64,000 bases of DNA. Origin: Roseomonas aerilata DSM 19363 (lineage in GTDB: Bacteria > Pseudomonadota > Alphaproteobacteria > Acetobacterales > Acetobacteraceae). Numbering within the stretch: position 1 is the stretch's first letter; each line of letters starts with the position of its first letter. Made by a program: the position numbers and the translations under genes. Location: NCBI RefSeq assembly GCF_000711725.1, contig NZ_JONP01000008.1, forward strand, positions 62,001 through 126,000, given 5' to 3'. The notes beneath the pieces are model-generated. The model was not told the origin of the DNA. It saw nothing but the letters and a program-made list of their open reading frames with translations, and did not search any database. Positions 33,489-41,693 of the stretch are shown piece after piece.

Positions 33489-34475
33489 ATGCGCGTGGCG
33501 GTGCTCGGCGCGGGGGCGATCGGCGGCTGGCTGGCCGCGGGGCTGGCGAGGGCCGGGAACGAGGTCGGGGTCCTCGCGCGCGGGGCCAGCCTTGCCGCGC
33601 TGCAACGCGACGGGCTGGTGCTGTCGGAGGGCGAGCGCTCCGAGGCTTTCGCGGTCGCGGCGACAGACGACCCGGCGGCCCTCGCCGGACCGGACCTGCT
33701 GCTGCTCGGCCTCAAGGGGCAGGATCTGCCGGGTGCGCTGCCCCTCATCCGCGCTCTGCTCGGCCCGAACACGCGGGTCGTGGCAGCGCTCAACGGCCTG
33801 CCCTGGTGGTTCCTTCAGGGCTTCGGCGGGCCCGCCGAGGGGATGGTGCTGGACTCGGTGGACCCCGGCGGCGCGCTGGCCGCGGCGCTGCCGGCGTCGC
33901 GCGTGGTCGGCGCCGTCGTGCACGCCGGTAGCCGGGTGGAGGCGCCCGGGCGCATCCGCCTGATGAAGGCCGATCGTGTGCTGCTGGGCGACCCGGACGG
34001 CACGGGCCAGGCGCCCGCGCTTGCGGCGGCCTTCCGCGCCGGCGGCATCCCGGCGGAGGCCGTCGGAGACATCCGCGGCGAGGTCTGGACCAAGCTCTGG
34101 GGCAATTCGAACATGAACACGCTCGGCGCCCTCGCGCGGGCGGACGTGCTCCAACTGCTGGACGACGACGGCACGCGCGGCCTGGCGCTGGCAATGATGC
34201 GGGAGATGGCGGATCTCGGCGAGCGTATCGGGCTCACGGGCCTCGGCGATCCGGAGGGGCGGATCACGGTCACGCGCCGGCTCGGCGCCTTCCGGACCTC
34301 GATGGTGCAGGATCTCGAGGCCGGCCGGGAGATGGAACTGGGGCCGATCCTCGGAGCCCTGGTGGAACTCGGGGCCCGGCTGGGGCAGCCGGTGCCGACC
34401 CTGGCCGGTGTCCACGGGCTGCTGCGCCTGCTGGCGCTGAACCTCGGCCTTGCCGGGAAGGTGGAGCGCCGCTGA
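33489..34475 (+). CDS. 2-dehydropantoate 2-reductase family protein (PanE/ApbA)
   Basis: A 328-residue NADP-dependent reductase. The N-terminal Rossmann motif is VLGAGAIGGWLAAGL (5-19). The linker carries EVWTKLWGNSNMN with the catalytic-type Lys, and the C-terminal domain has FRTSMVQDLEAGREMELGPI, the family signature. PanE makes pantoate for coenzyme A, but several paralogues in alphaproteobacteria act on other 2-oxo acids, so I give no symbol. Its stop codon forms the first base of a perfect 30-bp palindrome shared with the convergent HPF gene. Confidence 0.85.
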   Translation: MRVAVLGAGAIGGWLAAGLARAGNEVGVLARGASLAALQRDGLVLSEGERSEAFAVAATDDPAALAGPDLLLLGLKGQDLPGALPLIRALLGPNTRVVAALNGLPWWFLQGFGGPAEGMVLDSVDPGGALAAALPASRVVGAVVHAGSRVEAPGRIRLMKADRVLLGDPDGTGQAPALAAAFRAGGIPAEAVGDIRGEVWTKLWGNSNMNTLGALARADVLQLLDDDGTRGLALAMMREMADLGERIGLTGLGDPEGRITVTRRLGAFRTSMVQDLEAGREMELGPILGALVELGARLGQPVPTLAGVHGLLRLLALNLGLAGKVERR

Positions 34476-34504
34476 GGAGGCGGGAGCGGCCGCTCCCGCC
34501 TCCT
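34475..34504. terminator. Perfect 30-bp palindrome between convergent genes (bidirectional terminator)
   Basis: The sequence from AGGAGGCGGGAGCG to its exact reverse complement CGCTCCCGCCTCCT is palindromic over all 30 bases and begins in the TGA of the PanE-family gene. It ends 13 bp before the HPF stop. There is no U-tract, so termination may need Rho or it may stabilise both 3' ends. Confidence 0.65.
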
Positions 34505-34517
34505 GCCCGGGCGCGCG

Positions 34518-34844
34518 TTACTTGCCCCTGGCCGACTCCAGCTGCCGCTCCGCCGCCTTGAACGCATCGCGGATCGCGGTTCGCAGATCAGGATGGGCGT
34601 AGCGATTTCCCGACTGATGCGGCTCCCGCGAGACGGCGAGGTCGCGGCCGCGAATCGAGAGGACGATATGCACCTCCGGGACGTTGCCCGTCTGATGCTG
34701 GTTGTGCAGCGCCTCCACCGAGACACGGCAGGCGACAAGCTCGGAGTGCCGCTTCTGCAGCTTCTCCGCGTGCTGCCGGATCTCGTCCTTGATCCCCTCG
34801 GAGGGCTCGATGTTGTGGAAGGCGATGTCGAGCGGGCGGTCCAT
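34518..34844 (-). CDS. HPF/RaiA-family ribosome-associated protein
   Basis: A 108-residue single-domain protein of the hibernation-promoting/RaiA family. DIAFHNIEPSEGIKDEIRQHAEKL, the basic ACRVSVEALHNQHQTGN and VPEVHIVLSIRGRDLAV follow the beta-alpha-beta fold, and the C-terminal helix DLRTAIRDAFKAAERQLE matches. Such proteins bind the 30S decoding region and inactivate or protect ribosomes under stress. The ATG at 34844 follows GAGG. It lies 10 bp after the baeRF gene, so the two are probably co-transcribed, consistent with a joint role on stalled ribosomes. Confidence 0.85.
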   Translation of the reverse strand: MDRPLDIAFHNIEPSEGIKDEIRQHAEKLQKRHSELVACRVSVEALHNQHQTGNVPEVHIVLSIRGRDLAVSREPHQSGNRYAHPDLRTAIRDAFKAAERQLESARGK

Positions 34845-34854
34845 GTCGGCCTCC

Positions 34855-35955
34855 TCAGTAGCGAAGCGTGGCGGCAGCGGGCACCGCGCGGGGAATGCGC
34901 GAGCGCGGCAGCGCGTAGGCGTAGCCGCCATGGCGCAGCGTGACGGCCGCCGCCTGGTTCAGCAGGTCCTCGTCAGGGCCGGATGGACGCCCATGCGCGA
35001 CGATCCCCGTGGCCGGATCGAAGCCGCCCCAGAGATTCTCGTCGGCCGCAACCACGATCGAATCCACGCGCCCCTCCTCGGCGGCGGCAAGGATTTCCTC
35101 GAGGCGGATGGCGACGTTCGATGCGGCATCGCCGAGACGCGCGTTGATCTGGTCGAGCACCGTGTCGATCTCGCGCTCGAACACCGGCTGCATCAGTGTC
35201 AGCGCGCGCTGGTGCAGCTCGGACGGTGGGAAAGCGAAGGGGTTCATCGTCAGCCCCTCCTCCTGCAGACCGGGCAGCACGTTCAGCTTGCGGATCTGCC
35301 CCATGATCTTCGCGTCCGCGGCGAGGATCAGCGGCGCCGGGTCACTGCCGATCGCGTTCTGCAGCGCGCGGACGAGCCGCGGCTGGTCGTCCATCAGCGA
35401 GGACGTGGCGTCACCCAGCGCGGGATTTCCGACGCCCTGGTCCTTGTCGTCCGAGCCGTGCTCGTAGCCCTCGGGCGGATCGGCATCCGGCGTGCCGAGG
35501 TCGAGCGGCACCTCCTGCGCCCCGAAGGGCGTCACCGTGTAGAGCTTGCTCTTCGCGCCGGAGAGGGCAAGCAGCCAGAAGCGACGGTTGCGCACCATCA
35601 GCGGCAGCAGCGGCTTGACGTGGAAGTGGTGCCCGACGGTGGCGCTGGACGCGACCTCCTCCGGCAGCGGCACGACGCGAGGGGCGCCGTTCGCCATAAA
35701 GACTGCGAGCGCGGGATCGCGGTGCTGCGCGATGTCGAGGCCGCCGAGACCTTCACGCAGCGGGGTCAGGATCTCCTCGCGCTGGCGAGGGTCGAGGCCG
35801 CGCTGCTCCAGCTTGCGCTCGATCTCCCCGACGGCATCACGCAGCGTCGCCGACTGCATGCGGATGTCGCGCATCTCGGGTGTGAGCGGCACGTACATCG
35901 AGATGGCAAGGTCATGTCGATCGACCAGGCCGGCGAGGAGTGTGGGATCAAGCAT
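34855..35955 (-). CDS. baeRF-family protein (bacterial archaeo-eukaryotic release-factor homologue)
   Basis: A 366-residue soluble protein. HHFHVKPLLPLMVRNRRFWL and LLALSGAKSKLYTVTPFGAQ are typical of bacterial homologues of the archaeal/eukaryotic release-factor (eRF1/Pelota) fold. A C-terminal L7Ae-like part may include GRVDSIVVAADENLWGGFD and LLNQAAAVTLRHGG. The GGQ tripeptide of true release factors is not present, so peptide release by that mechanism is unlikely. The ATG at 35955 follows AGGTGA; the longer open frame upstream is not family-like. Its operon with HPF suggests stress-related ribosome rescue or recycling. Confidence 0.75.
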   Translation of the reverse strand: MLDPTLLAGLVDRHDLAISMYVPLTPEMRDIRMQSATLRDAVGEIERKLEQRGLDPRQREEILTPLREGLGGLDIAQHRDPALAVFMANGAPRVVPLPEEVASSATVGHHFHVKPLLPLMVRNRRFWLLALSGAKSKLYTVTPFGAQEVPLDLGTPDADPPEGYEHGSDDKDQGVGNPALGDATSSLMDDQPRLVRALQNAIGSDPAPLILAADAKIMGQIRKLNVLPGLQEEGLTMNPFAFPPSELHQRALTLMQPVFEREIDTVLDQINARLGDAASNVAIRLEEILAAAEEGRVDSIVVAADENLWGGFDPATGIVAHGRPSGPDEDLLNQAAAVTLRHGGYAYALPRSRIPRAVPAAATLRY

Positions 35956-36184
35956 TGAGATCACCTGCAGTGAGGAGCATCGAACGCGATATCGTCCATT
36001 CTGGTTGCCGAAACAGAGCGTGCGGCAGGCCTTTGATGCGGATCGCGTAGAGGTGAGCCCGTTATACGCCGCTCTCTTCACATAGGTTGGCGGCGTGCCC
36101 GAGCTGCATCGTGCATCAGGCGGCCGCGACCATCCGCGCCCGTGGGACCATCCCCCGAACGGGCGCCGGCGAAGCGGAACATCC

Positions 36185-37303
36185 ATGTCCGATCCCTCCA
36201 CCGCGATCTCCGTCACGCCGTCCGAACCGACGCCCGCTTCGAAAGGACGCGCGGTGACATCGTCATCCGGTCGTCCTGTTGTCGTCATCACCGGCGCCTC
36301 CAGCGGCATCGGGCGCGCCACCGCCCATGCCTTCGCGAGGCGAGGCGCCGCCGTGGTTCTCGCCGCGCGTCGTGCGGAGATGCTCGACGAGGCCGCGGGC
36401 GAGTGCAGCGAGCTCGGCGGCGTGCCGCTGGTGGTGCCGACGGACGTGACGAGCGAGGAGCAGGTCGAGGAACTTGGCCGCCGCACGCTCGAGCGCTTCG
36501 GCCGCATCGACCTCTGGTTCAACAATGCCGGCATCGCAGCCTTCGGCCGGCTCGAATCCATTCCGATGGACGTCTGGCGCCGTGTCATCGAGACGAACCT
36601 GTTCGGCTACGTCCACGGCGCGCGCGTGGCGATGCGGCAGTTCCGCCTCCAGGGCCACGGCACGCTCGTCCAGAACGGCTCCATCGTCGGTGAACTGGCC
36701 AAGCCGGACGGCACCCCCTACGCCGCCAGCAAGTTCGCGATCCGCGGCCTTTCGGAGGCGCTGCGGCAGGAGGTGCTGGATCAGCAGGACATCCACATCT
36801 GCACGGTGCTGCCCTCGGTGATCGACACGCCCTTCTTCCATCACGCCGCGAACTTCAGCGGCCGCAACGTGCGCGCCGCGCCGCCGGTCTACACGGCGGA
36901 GGAGGTGGCGGAGGCGGTCGTGGGGCTTTCCCAGCGCCCGGAGGCCGAGGTCGTGGTCGGCGGCTTCGGCAAGGTCGCGATCGCGCAGAAGCGCATGGCG
37001 CCGACCTTCACCACCTGGTTCACCGGCCGCAGCCTGCATCGCGGCTTTCTTTCGAGCGGCCAGAGCGACGACACGACCGGCGCGCTGTTCGAGCCCGTGC
37101 GCGACGGCCGCGGCGTCAGCGGTGGCTGGCGCAAAGATGTCGAGAGCGGCGGTGCGCCGCTCGCGGCCATGACGGCCGCCGCCGCGATTCCGCTCGACCT
37201 CGCGATGCTGCCCTTCCGGATGGCCGATCTCGGCCTCACCACCACCGCCCGCATCCTGGAGGCGATGAACCCACTTGGTAAGCCGGGGCCAAAGTCGAAG
37301 TAG
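36185..37303 (+). CDS. Short-chain dehydrogenase/reductase with long C-terminal extension
   Basis: A 372-residue SDR. The NAD(P) motif is VVVITGASSGIGRA (32-45), then NNAGIA, the active Ser in NGSIVG and YAASK near 178-182, so the enzyme should be active. Classic SDRs are about 250 residues; here about 110 extra follow, with two weakly hydrophobic stretches (AAMTAAAAIPLDLAMLPF). It is divergent from the baeRF-HPF operon across 229 bp. Members of this size are often stress-related in alphaproteobacteria, but the substrate is unknown. Confidence 0.88.
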   Translation: MSDPSTAISVTPSEPTPASKGRAVTSSSGRPVVVITGASSGIGRATAHAFARRGAAVVLAARRAEMLDEAAGECSELGGVPLVVPTDVTSEEQVEELGRRTLERFGRIDLWFNNAGIAAFGRLESIPMDVWRRVIETNLFGYVHGARVAMRQFRLQGHGTLVQNGSIVGELAKPDGTPYAASKFAIRGLSEALRQEVLDQQDIHICTVLPSVIDTPFFHHAANFSGRNVRAAPPVYTAEEVAEAVVGLSQRPEAEVVVGGFGKVAIAQKRMAPTFTTWFTGRSLHRGFLSSGQSDDTTGALFEPVRDGRGVSGGWRKDVESGGAPLAAMTAAAAIPLDLAMLPFRMADLGLTTTARILEAMNPLGKPGPKSK

Positions 37304-37348
37304 CGGAATGGGAACGGTCCCTGCGCCGAAGCGCGTGGGGCACCCTCC

Positions 37349-37525
37349 TCAGTTGAGAAAGATCCTGACGAACATCAGGACGACGATAACCAGCGTGATC
37401 ACGCGCAGCGGCCCATCCACGAAGGCCGCGACGCGGCGAAGGTCGATAGAGAAAGGCGCGGAGGGAAGGCGGGGAGGGGCGGCCGCGCCCGGCGAGGCAC
37501 GAAGCGTTGTCGGCGCTCGCTTCAT
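37349..37525 (-). CDS. Small single-pass membrane protein, 58 residues
   Basis: MKRAPTTLRASPGAAAPPRL starts a basic, Pro-rich N-terminal half, followed by RVITLVIVVLMFVRIFLN, a membrane helix at the extreme C-terminus. The ATG at 37525 is preceded by a strong GGAGGGAG, which is the main support for a real gene. It is 50 bp downstream of cysI on the same strand and could be co-transcribed. Function unknown. Confidence 0.6.
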   Translation of the reverse strand: MKRAPTTLRASPGAAAPPRLPSAPFSIDLRRVAAFVDGPLRVITLVIVVLMFVRIFLN

Positions 37526-37575
37526 GACTCTCCCTCCGGAACGTCCAGGGCCACGCACCGTCCGCTCCGCGGCGA

Positions 37576-39267
37576 TCAAGCGGCAACCGCCGGCGTGAGC
37601 AGGGCGCGCAGCGCGTCCGGGCCCTGGCGGTGGCAGAAGTCGCCGAAAGCCTCGCCCGGCTCGCGCTCGGACGCGAAGCGGGCCAGCAGCGGATCGAGCG
37701 TCGCGCCCACCGCCTCCGTGCGCAGCTTGTCCACCAGCGGAAAGGACAGCCGCGTTCCCTCGAAGTCGCCACCGACGAAAAGCGCGTATATGCCCGGCGA
37801 GCGCCCGACCACGCCGATCTCGCCGGCATAGGGCCGCGCGCAACCGTTCGGGCAACCGGTGAGGCGCAGCGAGATCCGCTCGTCCAGAAGGCCGTGCCGC
37901 GCGAGCGACGCCTGCACCTGCGCGACGATGGGCGCGTGCACGCGCTCGCCCTCGGCCAGCGCCTGCCCGCAAGTCGGCAGCGCCGTGCAGGAGAGCGACC
38001 AGCGCGCGAGCGGCGAGAGCTCCTCGGCGAGGACGATGCCGTGGCCTCGCAGCAAAACCTCCAGCGCGGTCCGGTCCTCCGGCCGCACGTTGGAGAGGAT
38101 GAGGTCCTGCTGCGGGGTCGCGATTGGGTCGAGCCCGAAGCGCGCCACCGCCTCGCGCAACGCGGTGCGCAGCCGCATGCCCGGCCGGTCCGCGATGCGG
38201 CCGGAGGGAATGGGCACGCCGAGCCACAAGCGCCCGTCGCCCTGATCGTGCCAGCCGAGAAGCTCCGGCACCTCCAGCTTCGGCAGGGGCGGGGCAGGGG
38301 GCAATGCGCGGCCGAGATCCTCCGACAGCCGCTCGCGCACCCACTCCACGCCGCGCTCCGCCACGACGTATTTCAGCCGGGCGTGGCGCCGGTCCGATCG
38401 GTCGCCGTGATCGCGGAAGAGGCGCAGGACGGCGCGCGCCATCGCCTCGACCTCGTCCGGCCCGATCACCGTGACGGGGTCCGCCAGGCGCGGGTAGGTG
38501 GCGGGCTTGTTATGGGTCATGCCCATGCCGCCGCCGATGGTCACGATCCAGCCCGTCACCTCCCCGGCCTGGTCCGTCTGCGCGATGAAGCCGAGGTCGT
38601 TGGAGAGGATGTCCGGCGTGTTGTCCGCCGGATGCGCGAGGGAGGTCTTGAACTTGCGGGGCAGGTAGGTCGGGCCATAGAGCGGCTCCTCCTCCGCCTC
38701 ACCGACCCTCTCGCCGCCGAGGAAGATCTCGTGGTGCGCGCGCGTGCGCGGCAGCAGGGCGGCGGAAAGGGCGAAGGCTTCCCGCTCCAGCCGCGCGTGC
38801 AGCGCGTCGCGCCGCGGTGCGGGGGAGGTTGTGATGTTGCGCGCCACGTCGCCGCAGGCGGCCATGGTCGTCAGCAGCGCCTCCTCGATGGAGGCGATGC
38901 AGTGCGTCAGCTTCCCGCGCCGGACGGTGTGGAACTGCAGGCCCTGGCGCGTGGTCAGGCGCATCGTGCCGTCCGAGTCCTCGTCCGCCAGCGCGTCGAG
39001 CGCCAGCCACTGGGCCGCGGTCAGCCGCCCGGCAGGCGCCCGCACGCGCACCATGAACTGCCAGTCCTTGTCCTGGCCGGACTGCTTGCGGGCGGTCGCC
39101 GTGTCGCGGTCGAACTGCTCGTAGGTCCCATGGAACTTAAGCAGCGTGTAGGCGGCCTCGCTCAGCCCGCCGGGCGCGTCTGCCTGGGCCAGTTCCTCGG
39201 CAATGGTGCCGCGCAGCCCGGCGCTGGCCGACTTGATCGCTTCAGCCCCGCTCGGCTTGGCTGCCAT
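37576..39267 (-). CDS. cysI: Sulfite reductase hemoprotein (nitrite/sulfite reductase family)
   Basis: A 563-residue siroheme/4Fe-4S enzyme that reduces sulfite to sulfide in cysteine synthesis. It has two ferredoxin-like half-domains and siroheme-binding segments such as LTTRQGLQFHTVRRG. The 4Fe-4S/siroheme Cys are 427 and 433 (CTALPTCGQAL) and 472 and 476 (TGCPNGCARPY). The length suits CysI or ferredoxin-dependent Sir; no flavoprotein CysJ is nearby. It is divergent from cysG, which supplies siroheme. Nitrite reductase cannot be excluded, but the CTALPTCGQALAEGER motif favours sulfite. Confidence 0.9.
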   Translation of the reverse strand: MAAKPSGAEAIKSASAGLRGTIAEELAQADAPGGLSEAAYTLLKFHGTYEQFDRDTATARKQSGQDKDWQFMVRVRAPAGRLTAAQWLALDALADEDSDGTMRLTTRQGLQFHTVRRGKLTHCIASIEEALLTTMAACGDVARNITTSPAPRRDALHARLEREAFALSAALLPRTRAHHEIFLGGERVGEAEEEPLYGPTYLPRKFKTSLAHPADNTPDILSNDLGFIAQTDQAGEVTGWIVTIGGGMGMTHNKPATYPRLADPVTVIGPDEVEAMARAVLRLFRDHGDRSDRRHARLKYVVAERGVEWVRERLSEDLGRALPPAPPLPKLEVPELLGWHDQGDGRLWLGVPIPSGRIADRPGMRLRTALREAVARFGLDPIATPQQDLILSNVRPEDRTALEVLLRGHGIVLAEELSPLARWSLSCTALPTCGQALAEGERVHAPIVAQVQASLARHGLLDERISLRLTGCPNGCARPYAGEIGVVGRSPGIYALFVGGDFEGTRLSFPLVDKLRTEAVGATLDPLLARFASEREPGEAFGDFCHRQGPDALRALLTPAVAA

Positions 39268-39330
39268 GTCGTGATCCCTCCACTCTCCTCCAGTAGAAGG
39301 CTGGATTTCACGATCCCGACAAGGGAACGG

Positions 39331-39364
39331 TATTCCAAATTGACGGCCGATTTTAGTTTATTCC
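39331..39364. promoter_or_regulatory. Paired TATTCC repeats in the cysI-cysG divergent promoter
   Basis: Two direct TATTCC words (39331-39336 and 39359-39364) lie in the AT-richest part of the 136-bp gap between the divergent sulfur genes. They may be binding sites of a shared regulator, but with only two short words the support is weak. Confidence 0.3.
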
Positions 39365-39403
39365 GTCCATTTCACCGCGTTGGCTGCCCGGGTAAGCTGG
39401 GTG

Positions 39404-40732
39404 ATGGACCATTTTCCGCTGTTTCTCTCGCTGCGCGGGCGTGTGGCGCTGGTGGTGGGTGAGGGCGAGGCGGCGGAGGTCAAGGCCGCGCTTCTCGCGC
39501 GCGCAGGGGCGGTGGTGCAGCGCCTGCCGACCTTCGACCCCGTGGCAGGAGCCACGCTGCCCGAGGGCTGCGCCATCGCGATCGGCGCCGGCGCACCCGA
39601 TGACGACCTTCGGGCCCTCGCAGATGCCTGCATCGCGCGCGGGGTGCCCGTGAACATCGTTGACCGCCCCTCCCTCTGCTCCTTCGTGATGCCGGCCATC
39701 GTGGACCGGGCGCCGGTCACCATCGCAATCTCCACCGGGGGCGCCGCCCCCGTGCTCGCGCGCCTCGTGCGGGCGCGGATCGAGGCCGTGCTGCCACCGG
39801 CACTCGGGCGGCTCGCCGCGCTTGCCGGGCGCTTCAAGGAGGCCGTGCGCGCCGCCCTGCCCGACCTCGCCGCCCGCCGGCGCTTCCTGGATGCCGCGCT
39901 GACCGGCCCTGCCGCCGACCTGGCTGTTGCCGGGCGCGAAGCCGAGGCCGAGGCCGCCTTCACCGCCGCCCTGGGCGCCGCCGAGGCGCGGCCGGCCGGC
40001 GTGGTTCACCTCGTCGGTGCCGGTCCCGGTGCCGCCGACCTGCTGACGCTGCGCGCGCTCCGCCTGCTGGGAGAGGCGGACGTCATCGTCCACGACCGCC
40101 TGGTCGGAGAGGCGGTGCTGGACCTCGCGCGGCGTGACGCCGAGCGCATCTATGTCGGTAAGAGCCGCGCCAACCACTGCCTTCCCCAGGAAGGCATCAA
40201 CGCCCTGCTGGTGCGCCTCGCCCGCGAGGGTAAGCGGGTCGTGCGCCTCAAGGGGGGCGATCCTTTCGTCTTCGGCCGCGGCGGAGAGGAACTACAGGCC
40301 TGTCGCGCCGCCGGCATCGCCTGCGAGGTGGTGCCAGGCGTCACCGCGGCGCTGGCCTGCGGCGCCTCGACCGGCATACCCCTGACCCATCGCGACCATG
40401 CCCGTGCCGTGACGCTTGCCACCGGCCACACGCGGGATGGACGCCTCGACCTCGATTTCGCGGCCTTGGCCCGCCCAGGGCAGACGCTGGCCATCTACAT
40501 GGGTGTTTCCACCCTGCCCGCGCTCCGTGACGGGCTGCTGACGGCGGGTCTCGATCCCCGAACCCCCGCGGCGCTCATCGAGGCGGGCGGCACCCCCGAC
40601 CAACGTCTCCTCCAGGGCAGCCTCGACGACCTCGTCGCCCAAGCGCCCGCGTGGCAGCGTGGCGGGCCCGTCATGACACTCATCGGCCACGTCACGGCGG
40701 AAGCTCGGACGGCGGCTGCCAGGGCTGCCTGA
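39404..40732 (+). CDS. cysG: Siroheme synthase (precorrin-2 dehydrogenase/ferrochelatase + SUMT fusion)
   Basis: A 443-residue fusion. Residues 1-190 form the NAD-dependent dehydrogenase/chelatase domain (GRVALVVGEGEAAEVKAALL, AISTGGAAPVLARLVR); residues 200-440 form uroporphyrinogen-III methyltransferase with VHLVGAGPGAADLLTLRALR, VVRLKGGDPFVFGRGGEEL, VVPGVTAALACGASTGIPLTHR and AIYMGVSTLP. It makes siroheme for the adjacent CysI. ATG 39404 (MDHFPLFLSLRGR) is preferred to 39380. It ends into the repeat element, converging on otnC. Confidence 0.94.
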   Translation: MDHFPLFLSLRGRVALVVGEGEAAEVKAALLARAGAVVQRLPTFDPVAGATLPEGCAIAIGAGAPDDDLRALADACIARGVPVNIVDRPSLCSFVMPAIVDRAPVTIAISTGGAAPVLARLVRARIEAVLPPALGRLAALAGRFKEAVRAALPDLAARRRFLDAALTGPAADLAVAGREAEAEAAFTAALGAAEARPAGVVHLVGAGPGAADLLTLRALRLLGEADVIVHDRLVGEAVLDLARRDAERIYVGKSRANHCLPQEGINALLVRLAREGKRVVRLKGGDPFVFGRGGEELQACRAAGIACEVVPGVTAALACGASTGIPLTHRDHARAVTLATGHTRDGRLDLDFAALARPGQTLAIYMGVSTLPALRDGLLTAGLDPRTPAALIEAGGTPDQRLLQGSLDDLVAQAPAWQRGGPVMTLIGHVTAEARTAAARAA

Positions 40733-40775
40733 TCGCAGTGGGTCCATGTTCTGACCGGCCGGTGCGGGTGAATCC

Positions 40776-41019
40776 GGGGAGAGAAAGAAGGAATTCTTCC
40801 TCTCCCCGGACCCCTCACCATCATCTTTTTCTTTGAGTTTAGGACGCCTTGCGGCCGGTGCGCCTCGGGTCACTGACCCGAGGCGACTGCAGACGCAGGA
40901 AAGGCGCCAGGAGAGAACCGGCTCTGATCATCGCATCCGCGACAGCCAGATGGGGATCCAAGGGCCTCAGGCCCTTGGCAGGTGAGGTCCGGAGAGGGCA
41001 GCGCCCTCTCCGGGAGCCG
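40776..41019. repeat. Interspersed multi-hairpin repeat, copy 2 (convergent gap)
   Basis: Second copy of the element at 3680-3945. Hairpin 1 (40776-40807) has one mismatch relative to copy 1; hairpin 2 (40861-40885) is identical in the stem; the dyad at 40958-40978 is now a 9-bp perfect stem (CCAAGGGCC/GGCCCTTGG); and a fourth hairpin at 40989-41013 has an 11-bp stem (CCGGAGAGGGC/GCCCTCTCCGG). Spacings between hairpins 1-2 and 2-3 are 85 and 97 bp against 86 and 96 bp in copy 1. It again fills the gap between convergent genes (cysG and otnC). Confidence 0.8.
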
Positions 41020-41051
41020 CGGAGCACCGCCCGAAGGCGCGCAGGCCCCAC

Positions 41052-41693
41052 CTATCCAAACGTATTCAGCAGATCGTCCACCTGCTCAGGCGTGAGCTCC
41101 CGGGCGGGCAGGCCGCGGAGGAGAAGGGCAAGGCGGGCGGCCTCTTCGAGTTCCTCGGCGGCGTAGACGGCGTCGTCGAGCGTGCTGCCTGACACGACCG
41201 GCCCGTGGTTGGCGAGCAGCACGGCGCGCGCGCCTTTCGACGCCTCGTGGATGTCGCCCTCCATCGCCGCGTCGCCGGGGCGGTAGTAGCGGATCACCGG
41301 CAGGCGCCGCCCGATGCGCATGACGAAGTAGGGCGTCAGCGGCGGGATGGGCGCGTCCTCGCCGGGTGTCGCGAGGCAGCCGATGGCGGTCGCGTGGGTC
41401 GAGTGCAGGTGCACCACCGCGCCGGCCTCGGGCCGTGCCGTAAGCACGGCCCGGTGCATGAAGACCTCCTTGGAGGGTTTGTCGCCGGAGACGTGGCGCC
41501 ACTCGGTGTCGAGCTTGCTGATGCGCGCCGCCTCCAGCCGCCCGAGGGAGGAGTTGGTGGGCGTCATCAGGTATCCGTCCGGCAGGCGAACGGAGATGTT
41601 GCCCGCGCTGCCCACCGAGTACCCGCGCCCGAAGAGCAGCCGGCCGTGGGCACAGATCGCCTCGCGCAGCGCCGTCTCGTCCATCGCCGTCAT
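41052..41693 (-). CDS. otnC: 3-oxo-tetronate 4-phosphate decarboxylase (class II aldolase family)
   Basis: A 213-residue class II aldolase-type enzyme. GRGYSVGSAGNISVRLPDGYLMTPT is the substrate/metal-binding opening; HLHSTHATAIGCL and LLANHGPVVSG carry the zinc His residues. OtnC decarboxylates 3-oxo-tetronate 4-phosphate to dihydroxyacetone phosphate. The ATG overlaps the otnK stop (ATGA), the standard pairing, which makes the assignment reliable. Confidence 0.9.
   Translation of the reverse strand: MTAMDETALREAICAHGRLLFGRGYSVGSAGNISVRLPDGYLMTPTNSSLGRLEAARISKLDTEWRHVSGDKPSKEVFMHRAVLTARPEAGAVVHLHSTHATAIGCLATPGEDAPIPPLTPYFVMRIGRRLPVIRYYRPGDAAMEGDIHEASKGARAVLLANHGPVVSGSTLDDAVYAAEELEEAARLALLLRGLPARELTPEQVDDLLNTFG

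Noticed and set aside
34855-35955. True peptide-chain release factor
   Set aside because: No GGQ motif is present; only the wider release-factor-like fold is supported.
39404-39990. Inactive dehydrogenase domain in CysG because of an unusual Rossmann loop
   Set aside because: The loop reads VVGEGEAAEVKA rather than VVGGGxVAxRK, but it still fits a GxGxxA pattern and the rest of the domain is intact, so inactivity is not supported.
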